Assembly: GCA_007131065.1 (NCBI GenBank)
Contig: SLRF01000043.1
Span: 1-5,085, forward strand
DNA: 5,085 nucleotides
From: Candidatus Saccharimonadota bacterium
GTDB taxonomy: Bacteria > Patescibacteriota > Saccharimonadia > QS-5-54-17
Reading direction: 5' to 3'
The notes beneath the pieces are model-generated. The model ran no database searches, had not been told where the DNA came from, and was given only the letters and a program-made list of their open reading frames with translations. This document shows positions 1 to 5,085 of this stretch, piece after piece (position 1 is the stretch's first letter; each line of letters begins with the position of its first letter). The position numbers and the translations under genes are program-made.

Positions 1-1608
1 ATAAGAGGTACTGACAGTACAAGGGTTAGGGTTAGCGACGTCGGCTCGGACAGATACCAAGAGACAGCGGCTGAAACACGCAATGCCGATGACCCCACTC
101 GTCATGCTCGATCCTCTGCGAGAAGCTTTGCTAGAGGCTCACTAATAGGCGCATCTATGGCCGTAGCTTGCGTAAGCTCCATGATCGCGGATGTCGTACC
201 CAATCTAGAAGAAAGATACGAGATACTTCTCAGTCGGCAAGGCCACTTCCTGACCGCCGGCTCTCAATTAGCGGCCGGAGACGAAGTACACGGTGATGAA
301 GTAGTAGATTTAACAGAGGCTTTCCAAGAAGAGGTGGAAACACTCGATACTGAAGAGCGCGATGTAGACACAAACCTTCCACCAGCAGTCGATGAAGACG
401 GGGAGCCTATAGACGAAGTAGACCGAGGCGCACTAGAAGAAAGCGATCCAGACCTTCTATTGCAAAATGCCGGAACTACTACTTATAGCCGCGGTTTCGA
501 AGAATCGGCCGCCTGGAAACGAGCTACCAACCTGGCCGTGGACGGCAGTGAACTTGATACCGGCATGTCTTTTATAGCAGACCATTCATTTATGGCCGGG
601 GCAGTGTTGGGGCTTGGAAACATAGTCAATTCCCTACCGGCAACCAGTACGATTTGTAGCACTTTGGCAAACCCCTATGTCGGCTGGACCCTTACTATAG
701 TGGAGGGGGTAGCGTCACTGTTTAGTGGGCCAGGGGCAGCAGTCCGTTTTGCCGCTGTAGAAGGAATAGTCGGAACCCTGTCATTCATGATTATGAACAT
801 GGCATTCAGTGCCTTAGTGCCCGAAAGCCCGGCCGAATTAACCGGACAGATAGATATGGGTATGAACCTCAGCCAATCAGAACATGGTCGCAGCCAAGGA
901 GCACCGCCAGTAACCCACGCGGAGATGGCTTCACTGCGCAACAATCACTTTGCACAACTAGCTGCGGAAGATCGCGAGAAAGGTTTTGTCTGGAGGTATC
1001 TCTCACCAGATAATCCCCGCTCCACCCTTACCAGTGTGGCGATGGGTACGGATATTGGATTTCGTAACACCATAAAATTCCTGGTAGATATTCCGAGCTA
1101 TATCGGCTCTTCTATAAAAAACCTGGCTTTTAAACCAGTCAATGCCGAGGTCGAATTCACCAACTATGACATAAACCAGTTCGCATTTTCTGAAGAAACC
1201 ATAAACAACATCGATCCAGTGGATAACGATACACAAATGACCTTGACGCAAGGATATAGATGTTTCTCTGACGGGGAAGGGGGGTTCGTGGATGGTGCCG
1301 GACGAACATGCGACGAAGGTCTCTGGAGCGACGCTATATTGATGGACTTGATAATAGACAGGTGTATGAACGAACCTTATTACCGACAAATGGGTTATAA
1401 CAACGCCGACAGGGAAAGTGAGTATGTCAGTGAATGGACCTGGGAGCGTACAGACGGTCCGAATGATGAAATATCCCACCGTATAGACTGCAGTGGAGAG
1501 AGTCTAGGGTCTGGACAACGCCAATTCTGGGAAAAAGTTGGTATTTGGCGGCTAGACCAAGATATAATGGACAATATAGAATGCTTAAGCCATAACGACC
1601 CATGTTAA
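1..1608 (+). CDS. Large membrane protein, 5'-truncated by the window edge; possible secretion-channel component
   Basis: The frame is open from base 1, so 535 residues are visible and the N-terminus is missing. The first in-frame ATG (157) is unlikely to be the start: it has no Shine-Dalgarno sequence, the codons before it look coding, and it would cut a hydrophobic segment in two (about bases 136-198, preceded by an Arg-rich stretch). In order, the protein shows this segment, a strongly acidic Asp/Glu-rich region (about 277-456), a hydrophobic core with two or three likely membrane spans (about 583-670, 676-745 and 748-822), and a long polar tail. The last 115 residues carry six cysteines (codons at 1261, 1309, 1363, 1489, 1582 and 1603; the last residue is Cys), which would suit disulfides outside the cell. 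I do not recognise the family. The next gene encodes an exported wall hydrolase and overlaps this one by 7 bases, so a VirB6/TrbL-like role in a type IV secretion apparatus is possible, but that is inference from context. Confidence 0.85.
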   Translation: MRGTDSTRVRVSDVGSDRYQETAAETRNADDPTRHARSSARSFARGSLIGASMAVACVSSMIADVVPNLEERYEILLSRQGHFLTAGSQLAAGDEVHGDEVVDLTEAFQEEVETLDTEERDVDTNLPPAVDEDGEPIDEVDRGALEESDPDLLLQNAGTTTYSRGFEESAAWKRATNLAVDGSELDTGMSFIADHSFMAGAVLGLGNIVNSLPATSTICSTLANPYVGWTLTIVEGVASLFSGPGAAVRFAAVEGIVGTLSFMIMNMAFSALVPESPAELTGQIDMGMNLSQSEHGRSQGAPPVTHAEMASLRNNHFAQLAAEDREKGFVWRYLSPDNPRSTLTSVAMGTDIGFRNTIKFLVDIPSYIGSSIKNLAFKPVNAEVEFTNYDINQFAFSEETINNIDPVDNDTQMTLTQGYRCFSDGEGGFVDGAGRTCDEGLWSDAILMDLIIDRCMNEPYYRQMGYNNADRESEYVSEWTWERTDGPNDEISHRIDCSGESLGSGQRQFWEKVGIWRLDQDIMDNIECLSHNDPC

Positions 1609-2957
1609 AAAAGAAGGCTATAAAAACCATGACTATAAAAAAGCTAGCCCTTATAATATTCGCATTTACGCTGGTATTAGCCTCGTTTACACCTCACGGA
1701 CTGTTGGCGATTACTCAAGACGATCTACGCGCCATAAACCTGCAAGCACCACTATACTACGGAGAGATAGAGACCACTCAACAGCAACTGTGTGGAACCA
1801 CCGGTACAGATGAATATCCTCTTTTACTTCCTGAAATTCTCGATGAACAAGCTCTTGCCGACGCTATAGATACTTATATCGAAGGCCGCCAATCAAACTC
1901 CCCTTATGTAGGGTTGGGAGAATACTTTGTAGAAGGAGGTGTAAGGGGCGGAATCAGTCCAATTTTAGTAGTAGCACTTGCAGTAGCCGAAAGCTCCCTA
2001 GGAACAGACCCTAACACCACTGCTATTAACCTCGGCGGAAACAACGGGTTCGGAAGAACCGCGTCTAGCTCCCAGCCCTACGTACAACTAAACGAAGATT
2101 CTAGAAGGTGGTATGCCTGGGATAGCTGGGAAGACAGCCTATATGCAGCTAACTTCCCGGCCAGTGGAGACGAGGGCGATCCGGACGATATGTTCCAGTA
2201 TATAAACCGCCGCTTTAGCGGAAATCTCGAGAATGGAATCGAGTCTTTCTTGGTAGGCACGGATGATGTTCCCGGATATCTGGACACACGAGTAGACGAC
2301 GTGCCTCGATATATGGAAACTATCGAGACTGTAACCAACGGCATACTGGAAGAGGCCGAGGATTCCGTAAACCTCGACCGCATAAGCATCACTGGCCTCA
2401 GTTGTGGAATATATAGCGATGATGTAGTTGCCACCGCCCTTCTTTATGCCTGGCCGGAATATAGATCACTGGAAGAATGGGGAGCACAAAGAAGAGAGCA
2501 AAGGGAAGAATACGCCGCAGCCCACCGGGCAGCGGCTGCAAATGGCGAATACCTTGGCGGGTGCAGTGGCAACGACTGTGGTGCTTTCGTTACCCGAGTC
2601 ATGCGTAATAGCGGTTTTGACACTAACTACAATAGTTATGAAGGCGCCACCCCTCTACAAACCCGGTACCTAGAGGAAAGCTGGGAGGTTGTTGGAAGAG
2701 GAAATGAAATCAGCAGTGCGGACTTAGTGCCTGGGGATGTGGCCATGAGAACCGGCCATACGTTTATGTTCGTAGGAAACCAGCCAGGTTTTGAGACCGA
2801 AGTAGCTAGTGCTTCTTATTCATCCAGGGGTTGCTCCACTTCCGGAGTTCGCGCACCGATGGCTGGCAGAGAGTCCATTGTTGATAGTAGGCTTACTTGG
2901 TATAGAAATCCTGATGTGTCTATAGATAACGGGGAGGAGAATGGAAACGATGGATAA
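1602..2957 (+). CDS. Exported two-domain peptidoglycan hydrolase (glucosaminidase/lysozyme-like plus NlpC/P60- or CHAP-like)
   Basis: Predicted to cut both glycan and peptide parts of the cell wall from outside the membrane. A Lys-rich N-terminus and hydrophobic stretch (residues 15-36) form a signal peptide, probably cleaved near Ala36; there is no lipobox Cys. Residues about 80-250 resemble a glucosaminidase/lysozyme-like fold: AVAESSLG with candidate catalytic Glu130, then NNGFG (147-151, compare NNLFG in the family), a Trp/Tyr-rich WEDSL region (176-180) and a closing helix. Residues about 318-436 resemble an NlpC/P60 or CHAP peptidase: NDCGAF with candidate nucleophile Cys326, PGDV (377-380), and GHTFMFVG with candidate His386. 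A charged helix (about 288-312) links the domains and the C-terminus is acidic. The pairing resembles the VirB1-like hydrolases of Gram-positive conjugation systems. Start 1602 overlaps the upstream stop and lacks a Shine-Dalgarno; the in-frame ATG at 1629 has AAGAAGG 11 bases upstream and still leaves a complete signal peptide, so it may be the real start. Confidence 0.87.
   Translation: MLKKKAIKTMTIKKLALIIFAFTLVLASFTPHGLLAITQDDLRAINLQAPLYYGEIETTQQQLCGTTGTDEYPLLLPEILDEQALADAIDTYIEGRQSNSPYVGLGEYFVEGGVRGGISPILVVALAVAESSLGTDPNTTAINLGGNNGFGRTASSSQPYVQLNEDSRRWYAWDSWEDSLYAANFPASGDEGDPDDMFQYINRRFSGNLENGIESFLVGTDDVPGYLDTRVDDVPRYMETIETVTNGILEEAEDSVNLDRISITGLSCGIYSDDVVATALLYAWPEYRSLEEWGAQRREQREEYAAAHRAAAANGEYLGGCSGNDCGAFVTRVMRNSGFDTNYNSYEGATPLQTRYLEESWEVVGRGNEISSADLVPGDVAMRTGHTFMFVGNQPGFETEVASASYSSRGCSTSGVRAPMAGRESIVDSRLTWYRNPDVSIDNGEENGNDG
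1611..1617 (+). promoter_or_regulatory. Candidate ribosome binding site for the alternative hydrolase start at 1629
   Basis: AAGAAGG lies just after the stop of the upstream gene and 11 bases before the ATG at 1629. No comparable purine-rich motif precedes the ATG at 1602. If used, the hydrolase would lose nine residues (a Lys-rich stretch) and the two genes would no longer overlap. The match to AGGAGG is partial and the spacing is on the long side. Confidence 0.4.
2931..2939 (+). promoter_or_regulatory. Strong Shine-Dalgarno for the PEGA-domain gene, inside the hydrolase gene
   Basis: GGGGAGGAG is the best ribosome binding site in the window and lies within the last codons of the hydrolase gene. 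Its core GGAGG (2933-2937) is only 3 bases from the ATG at 2941 and 12 bases from the in-frame ATG at 2950, so neither spacing is ideal and the true start is ambiguous. With either start the gene overlaps the hydrolase stop, which points to coupled translation on one transcript. Confidence 0.6.
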
Positions 2958-3549
2958 ACTTCGAGAATTAGTATATGCAAAACCTGTTTTAACTCTGTCT
3001 ATTATAGTAGCTGTATTTCTCATACCTATAATTATAATGGCAACGATAAGCGCATCCACCACCAGGGTAAACATAATTGTTGCTCCTAGTGATGCGGAGT
3101 TATATCTCAATGGAGACTCTATAGAGCCTGGTGAGTCACGACTTAGGCCTGGAGAATACACCCTTGAAGCATCGAGAGAAGGTTTCGCAGACGGTTCAGA
3201 GACGTTTCATATCGGAGAGGAAAGAACTGAAATTGCAATATTACTACAGCCCGTTACTGAAGAGGCTTTCGCTATAGTACGAGAAGAAGAGGAAGTTTTT
3301 ATTGCAGCCGAAGGTGCTCTTGGCCTACAAACACAGTTAGAGGGTGAGAAATTTAGAGATGAAAACGAAATTCTTCGCCATTTACCATACAGGAGTATGC
3401 TTTTTGAGATTCACTACCGAGCCGGGGACAGCAACGGCATAGTCCTACAAATTAGGGCTGAATCCCAGCATCGCTACGATTTGGCTATTTCTCAAATAGA
3501 AAACTGGGGCTTTGACCCAGGTAGCCTCGAAATAGAAAGAATAGACTAG
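2941..3549 (+). CDS. Single-pass membrane protein with extracytoplasmic PEGA domain and unassigned C-terminal domain
   Basis: A short charged N-terminus is followed by one long hydrophobic span (residues about 16-36). Residues about 42-102 match the PEGA pattern: a beta-strand pair with PSDAELYLNG, then LRPGEYTLEASREGF containing the characteristic Pro-Gly-Glu-Tyr turn (70-73), then a closing strand. PEGA domains are small beta-rich modules of surface and envelope proteins, thought to mediate binding. The remaining 100 residues (about 105-202) mix strands and helices, with LQTQLEGEKFRDENEIL and LPYRSMLFEIHYR as the most distinctive parts; I cannot assign this part to a family. The span probably acts as an uncleaved anchor with both domains outside. 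The gene overlaps the end of the hydrolase gene by 17 bases (8 if it starts at 2950), so the products probably act together at the envelope. The role is not known from sequence. Confidence 0.85.
   Translation: METMDKLRELVYAKPVLTLSIIVAVFLIPIIIMATISASTTRVNIIVAPSDAELYLNGDSIEPGESRLRPGEYTLEASREGFADGSETFHIGEERTEIAILLQPVTEEAFAIVREEEEVFIAAEGALGLQTQLEGEKFRDENEILRHLPYRSMLFEIHYRAGDSNGIVLQIRAESQHRYDLAISQIENWGFDPGSLEIERID
3546..3549. other. Convergent gene ends sharing a CTAG palindrome
   Basis: The plus-strand PEGA gene stops with TAG at 3547-3549 and the minus-strand DUF721 gene stops with TAG read from 3548 to 3546. The two stops overlap within the palindrome CTAG, leaving no space between the operons. 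I see no GC-rich hairpin with a T-tract on either strand nearby, so transcription from each side probably runs into the other gene. Confidence 0.9.
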
Positions 3550-3803
3550 TTAATCTGGATCCGAACTTCCTCAACCCCGTAGTCTTTGAGTTGCTTTTTA
3601 ATCTTCACTTGAGCTAGCCTCAGCTCGTTAGCCACCACACTTGAAGGAGTGGTGATAGTAAGTAAACCGTCTTTTATCTTTTTGGCCCGCACCCTCCCCA
3701 TATAGTTTTTGTTTAGTATGTCTTGTATCCCAGCCAGGCTATCGCCTCGCTCCATGTCGAAATCTTCAACCCGGCTCTTTAGTACATCATCTATCGACTT
3801 CAT
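3546..3803 (-). CDS. Short DUF721/DciA-like protein
   Basis: An 85-residue soluble protein with the core pattern of DUF721: a helical N-terminus (residues about 1-35), then GLLTITTPSSVVANELRLA (46-64), in which a beta-strand leads into a helix with the conserved 'A-x-E-L' feature, then a Lys-rich helix (67-73) and a final strand VEEVRIQI (77-84). DciA, the best-known member, loads or assists the replicative helicase DnaB, and DUF721 genes often follow recF near dnaA and gyrB. Here the start codon is 7 bases after the recF stop, which supports the assignment. It is shorter than most members and lacks the usual Trp-containing motif ahead of the strand, so it may be a minimal form with divergent function. 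Only a weak GGGGG lies 14 bases before the ATG; translation is probably coupled to recF. Confidence 0.72.
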   Translation of the reverse strand: MKSIDDVLKSRVEDFDMERGDSLAGIQDILNKNYMGRVRAKKIKDGLLTITTPSSVVANELRLAQVKIKKQLKDYGVEEVRIQIN

Positions 3804-3810
3804 GGTTTTA

Positions 3811-4848
3811 TTATATACCCCCTAGATCGATCCGTTTGTGTTTACCGATATCGGTATCGATTTCAGTAGTAGTCAGTATAGTTTGTATACCTTTTATAGC
3901 AGATATTAGTGATTTCTGCCGGGATTCATCCAGCTCGCTTAGTACATCATCAAGCAAGAGCACTGGCGGGAGTTTGCACTTCTTAGATAGATACTCCAGC
4001 TCGCACAACACTAGTGCCAGCACAGCTGTTCTATTCTCTCCGCGTGATCCGTACTGAGAAAGAGGTTTATCGTTATACAACAGACCAATATCATCCCGGT
4101 GCGGCCCCACGCTGGTTCCGCCCATGCGCTTATCGCGCTCTAGTCTTGTCTGTAGCTTGTCTAATAATTGATTCCTGTAATCGTCGTTATCGATATTCAT
4201 CGTATACTCGATAACCACATTCTCATCACTGCCTGATATCTTTTTGTAATGCTTTGAGAAGTTTCTTCGCATGGACTCCAGTGTCTTAGAGCGCTTTTTA
4301 GCTATGTATTCCGCATGTTCGCTCAGTATCATGTCCCAAGCAAATATCTCTTCGCTACGTATGCCAGGCTGGCGCAGAAGAGCGTTGCGCTGCTTGAGAC
4401 TCTTTCTGTATTGCAACAGCGATACTAAGTATTTTTTATCGCTAAAAGATAATACCCTATCTAGCCACTGCCGGCGCAGAGCCGGTGCACCTTTTACCAT
4501 CATCAGACTACTGGGTTCGAATAGCACTACCGGGAAAGATCCGAGGTAGTCGTGCGGGGTCATCTCTTTGTCGTTTCTGGTTATCTTTTTAGCCCCGTCC
4601 TTCCACGATATCGCTAGTTTATCACCGTCTACATCGGCCTCGATCCTAAACCACTCCTCGTCACCTCGCACCATATCGGCCGGATTATCCCGAAAACCCT
4701 TGGTCATACTCAGCGTATATATAGCTTCCAACACATTAGTCTTACCACTACCATTCGGCCCCACGATAGCCGTCATCTCCGGATCAAATTCAAACTCCAC
4801 CTCCTCGTATGAGCGAAAGTTGGCCAATTTAAGACTTTTTAAGGACAT
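3811..4848 (-). CDS. recF: DNA replication and repair protein RecF
   Basis: RecF is an SMC-like ATPase that binds gapped DNA and, with RecO and RecR, helps place RecA on single strands at stalled forks. This 345-residue copy is close to the usual length (about 360) and looks intact. The N-terminal LKLANFRSY is typical. Walker A is GPNGSGKT (30-37), followed by NVLEAIYTLS. The central LFEPSSLMMVKGAPALRRQWLD (109-130) matches the RecF-specific region after the Q-loop. GPHRDD occurs at 248-253, the ABC signature YGSRGENRT at 266-274, and Walker B plus D-loop at 296-307 (VLLLDD, then SELD). Start 4848 gives the canonical RecF N-terminus and is 12 bases after the upstream stop; no Shine-Dalgarno is visible, so coupling to the upstream gene is likely. 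The next gene downstream is DUF721-like, as in many chromosomal dnaA-recF regions. Confidence 0.97.
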   Translation of the reverse strand: MSLKSLKLANFRSYEEVEFEFDPEMTAIVGPNGSGKTNVLEAIYTLSMTKGFRDNPADMVRGDEEWFRIEADVDGDKLAISWKDGAKKITRNDKEMTPHDYLGSFPVVLFEPSSLMMVKGAPALRRQWLDRVLSFSDKKYLVSLLQYRKSLKQRNALLRQPGIRSEEIFAWDMILSEHAEYIAKKRSKTLESMRRNFSKHYKKISGSDENVVIEYTMNIDNDDYRNQLLDKLQTRLERDKRMGGTSVGPHRDDIGLLYNDKPLSQYGSRGENRTAVLALVLCELEYLSKKCKLPPVLLLDDVLSELDESRQKSLISAIKGIQTILTTTEIDTDIGKHKRIDLGGI

Positions 4849-4860
4849 AGGATATAGGGT

Positions 4861-5085
4861 CTAGGATTTAGTTTTAATTTTACTTGATAGGGAGAAAAGC
4901 ATTTTCTGTACCTCTTCTGTCATTACGAGCGCGCCCTCTATATCTATATCAGGATAAACTTCTTTTATTATCAATAATTGGGTCTCTACTTCTGCCGCAG
5001 AACCTTCAGCTATAGAGAGAAAATGCACATATTCGCCGTTATTCTTTCTCTTATACCCTTCGGCGATATTAGAAGGTATAGACAC
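4861..5085 (-). CDS. Four-helix-bundle protein (23S rRNA intervening-sequence family), N-terminus outside the window
   Basis: The 75 visible residues begin SIPSNIAEGYKRK and continue with YVHFLSIAEGSAAEVETQL, the hallmark of the four-helix-bundle family first found as ORFs in 23S rRNA intervening sequences (TIGR02436/PF05635). Members are about 110-130 residues, with a first helical hairpin before 'AAVSIPSNIAEG'. The GTG at the window edge is therefore most likely the internal Val of that motif, not a start, and roughly 40-50 residues are missing. The visible part holds the later helices and ends in a Lys/Ser-rich tail. Function is unknown; a relative (Avd) is an accessory protein of diversity-generating retroelements and these proteins form pentamers, but no retroelement or rRNA is in the window. 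It ends 12 bases before recF and is probably co-transcribed with it. Confidence 0.88.
   Translation of the reverse strand: MSIPSNIAEGYKRKNNGEYVHFLSIAEGSAAEVETQLLIIKEVYPDIDIEGALVMTEEVQKMLFSLSSKIKTKS

Noticed and set aside
23..35. GGGTTAGGGTTAG, a telomere-like double repeat
   Set aside because: Only two units, lying in frame within the open coding sequence as alternating Arg-Val codons; chance similarity.
1274..1290. G-rich run (GGGG AA GGGGGG) as a possible G-quadruplex or slippage site
   Set aside because: Too few separated G-tracts for a quadruplex, and the frame stays intact with ordinary Gly/Glu codons.
1003..1479. Long minus-strand open frame of 158 codons opposite the membrane protein gene
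   Set aside because: The protein has no recognisable domain or ribosome binding site, and the opposite strand is clearly coding; it is a shadow frame.
1605..1613. A-AAA-AAG slippery heptamer at the start of the hydrolase gene, possible programmed frameshift
   Set aside because: It lies after the upstream stop codon, and a -1 slip from the hydrolase frame does not lead into the upstream gene's frame.
4027..4053. RecF signature motif SRGENRT differing from the SxGQQRT form
   Set aside because: The residues after the Gly vary among RecF proteins (GE-type forms are known), so this is not evidence of inactivation.
4849..4960. Promoter for recF inside the end of the four-helix-bundle gene
   Set aside because: The region is AT-rich on the minus strand, but no -35/-10 pair with acceptable spacing could be found by eye.
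4861..5085. Diversity-generating retroelement suggested by the Avd-like four-helix-bundle protein
   Set aside because: The SIPSNIAEG motif fits the general four-helix family, and no reverse transcriptase, template repeat or variable repeat is visible.
1..5085. Alternative genetic code with TGA as Gly, as in some CPR lineages
   Set aside because: All six frames are intact without in-frame TGA and use ordinary GGN glycine codons, so the standard code explains the window, although no gene here happens to end in TGA.

Overview
The window is tightly packed bacterial DNA: six protein genes in two convergent blocks, almost no intergenic space, and no RNA gene, insertion sequence, CRISPR array or convincing terminator. 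All six reading frames work with the standard genetic code. The stops are TAA (3) and TAG (3), with no in-frame TGA, and ATA (Ile) and AGA/AGG (Arg) codons are common. Base composition looks close to balanced. Compact overlapping genes, a very small DUF721/DciA-like protein beside recF, and a secreted wall hydrolase next to a PEGA-domain membrane protein suggest a small-genome bacterium of the Patescibacteria/CPR type, perhaps Saccharibacteria. That assignment is inference from style and content; no marker in the window proves it.

Left block, plus strand, 1-3549: a cell-envelope cluster of three overlapping genes. First is the 3' part of a large membrane protein (its true start lies before base 1) with an acidic stretch, a hydrophobic core and a cysteine-containing C-terminal tail. 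Next is an exported two-domain peptidoglycan hydrolase, with a glucosaminidase/lysozyme-like domain followed by an NlpC/P60- or CHAP-like cysteine peptidase domain. Last is a single-pass membrane protein with an outward-facing PEGA domain and an unassigned C-terminal domain. A polytopic membrane protein beside a two-activity wall hydrolase resembles the VirB6-like/VirB1-like part of type IV secretion or conjugation loci, but no ATPase is in view, so this is a hypothesis.

Right block, minus strand, 5085-3546: a DNA-maintenance cluster read leftwards. It contains the C-terminal part of a four-helix-bundle protein (23S rRNA intervening-sequence family), then recF, then a short DUF721/DciA-like gene. 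Gaps are 12 and 7 bases, so they probably share a transcript. RecF is recognisable throughout by its Walker A, signature, Walker B and GPHRDD motifs. recF followed by a DUF721 gene matches the dnaA-dnaN-recF-DUF721-gyrB order of many Gram-positive chromosomes, so this side is probably ordinary chromosome rather than a mobile element.

The two blocks meet tail to tail at a CTAG palindrome, where the TAG stops of both strands overlap. The most interesting parts are the envelope cluster, the unassigned C-terminal domain of the PEGA protein, and the four-helix-bundle gene lying directly upstream of recF.
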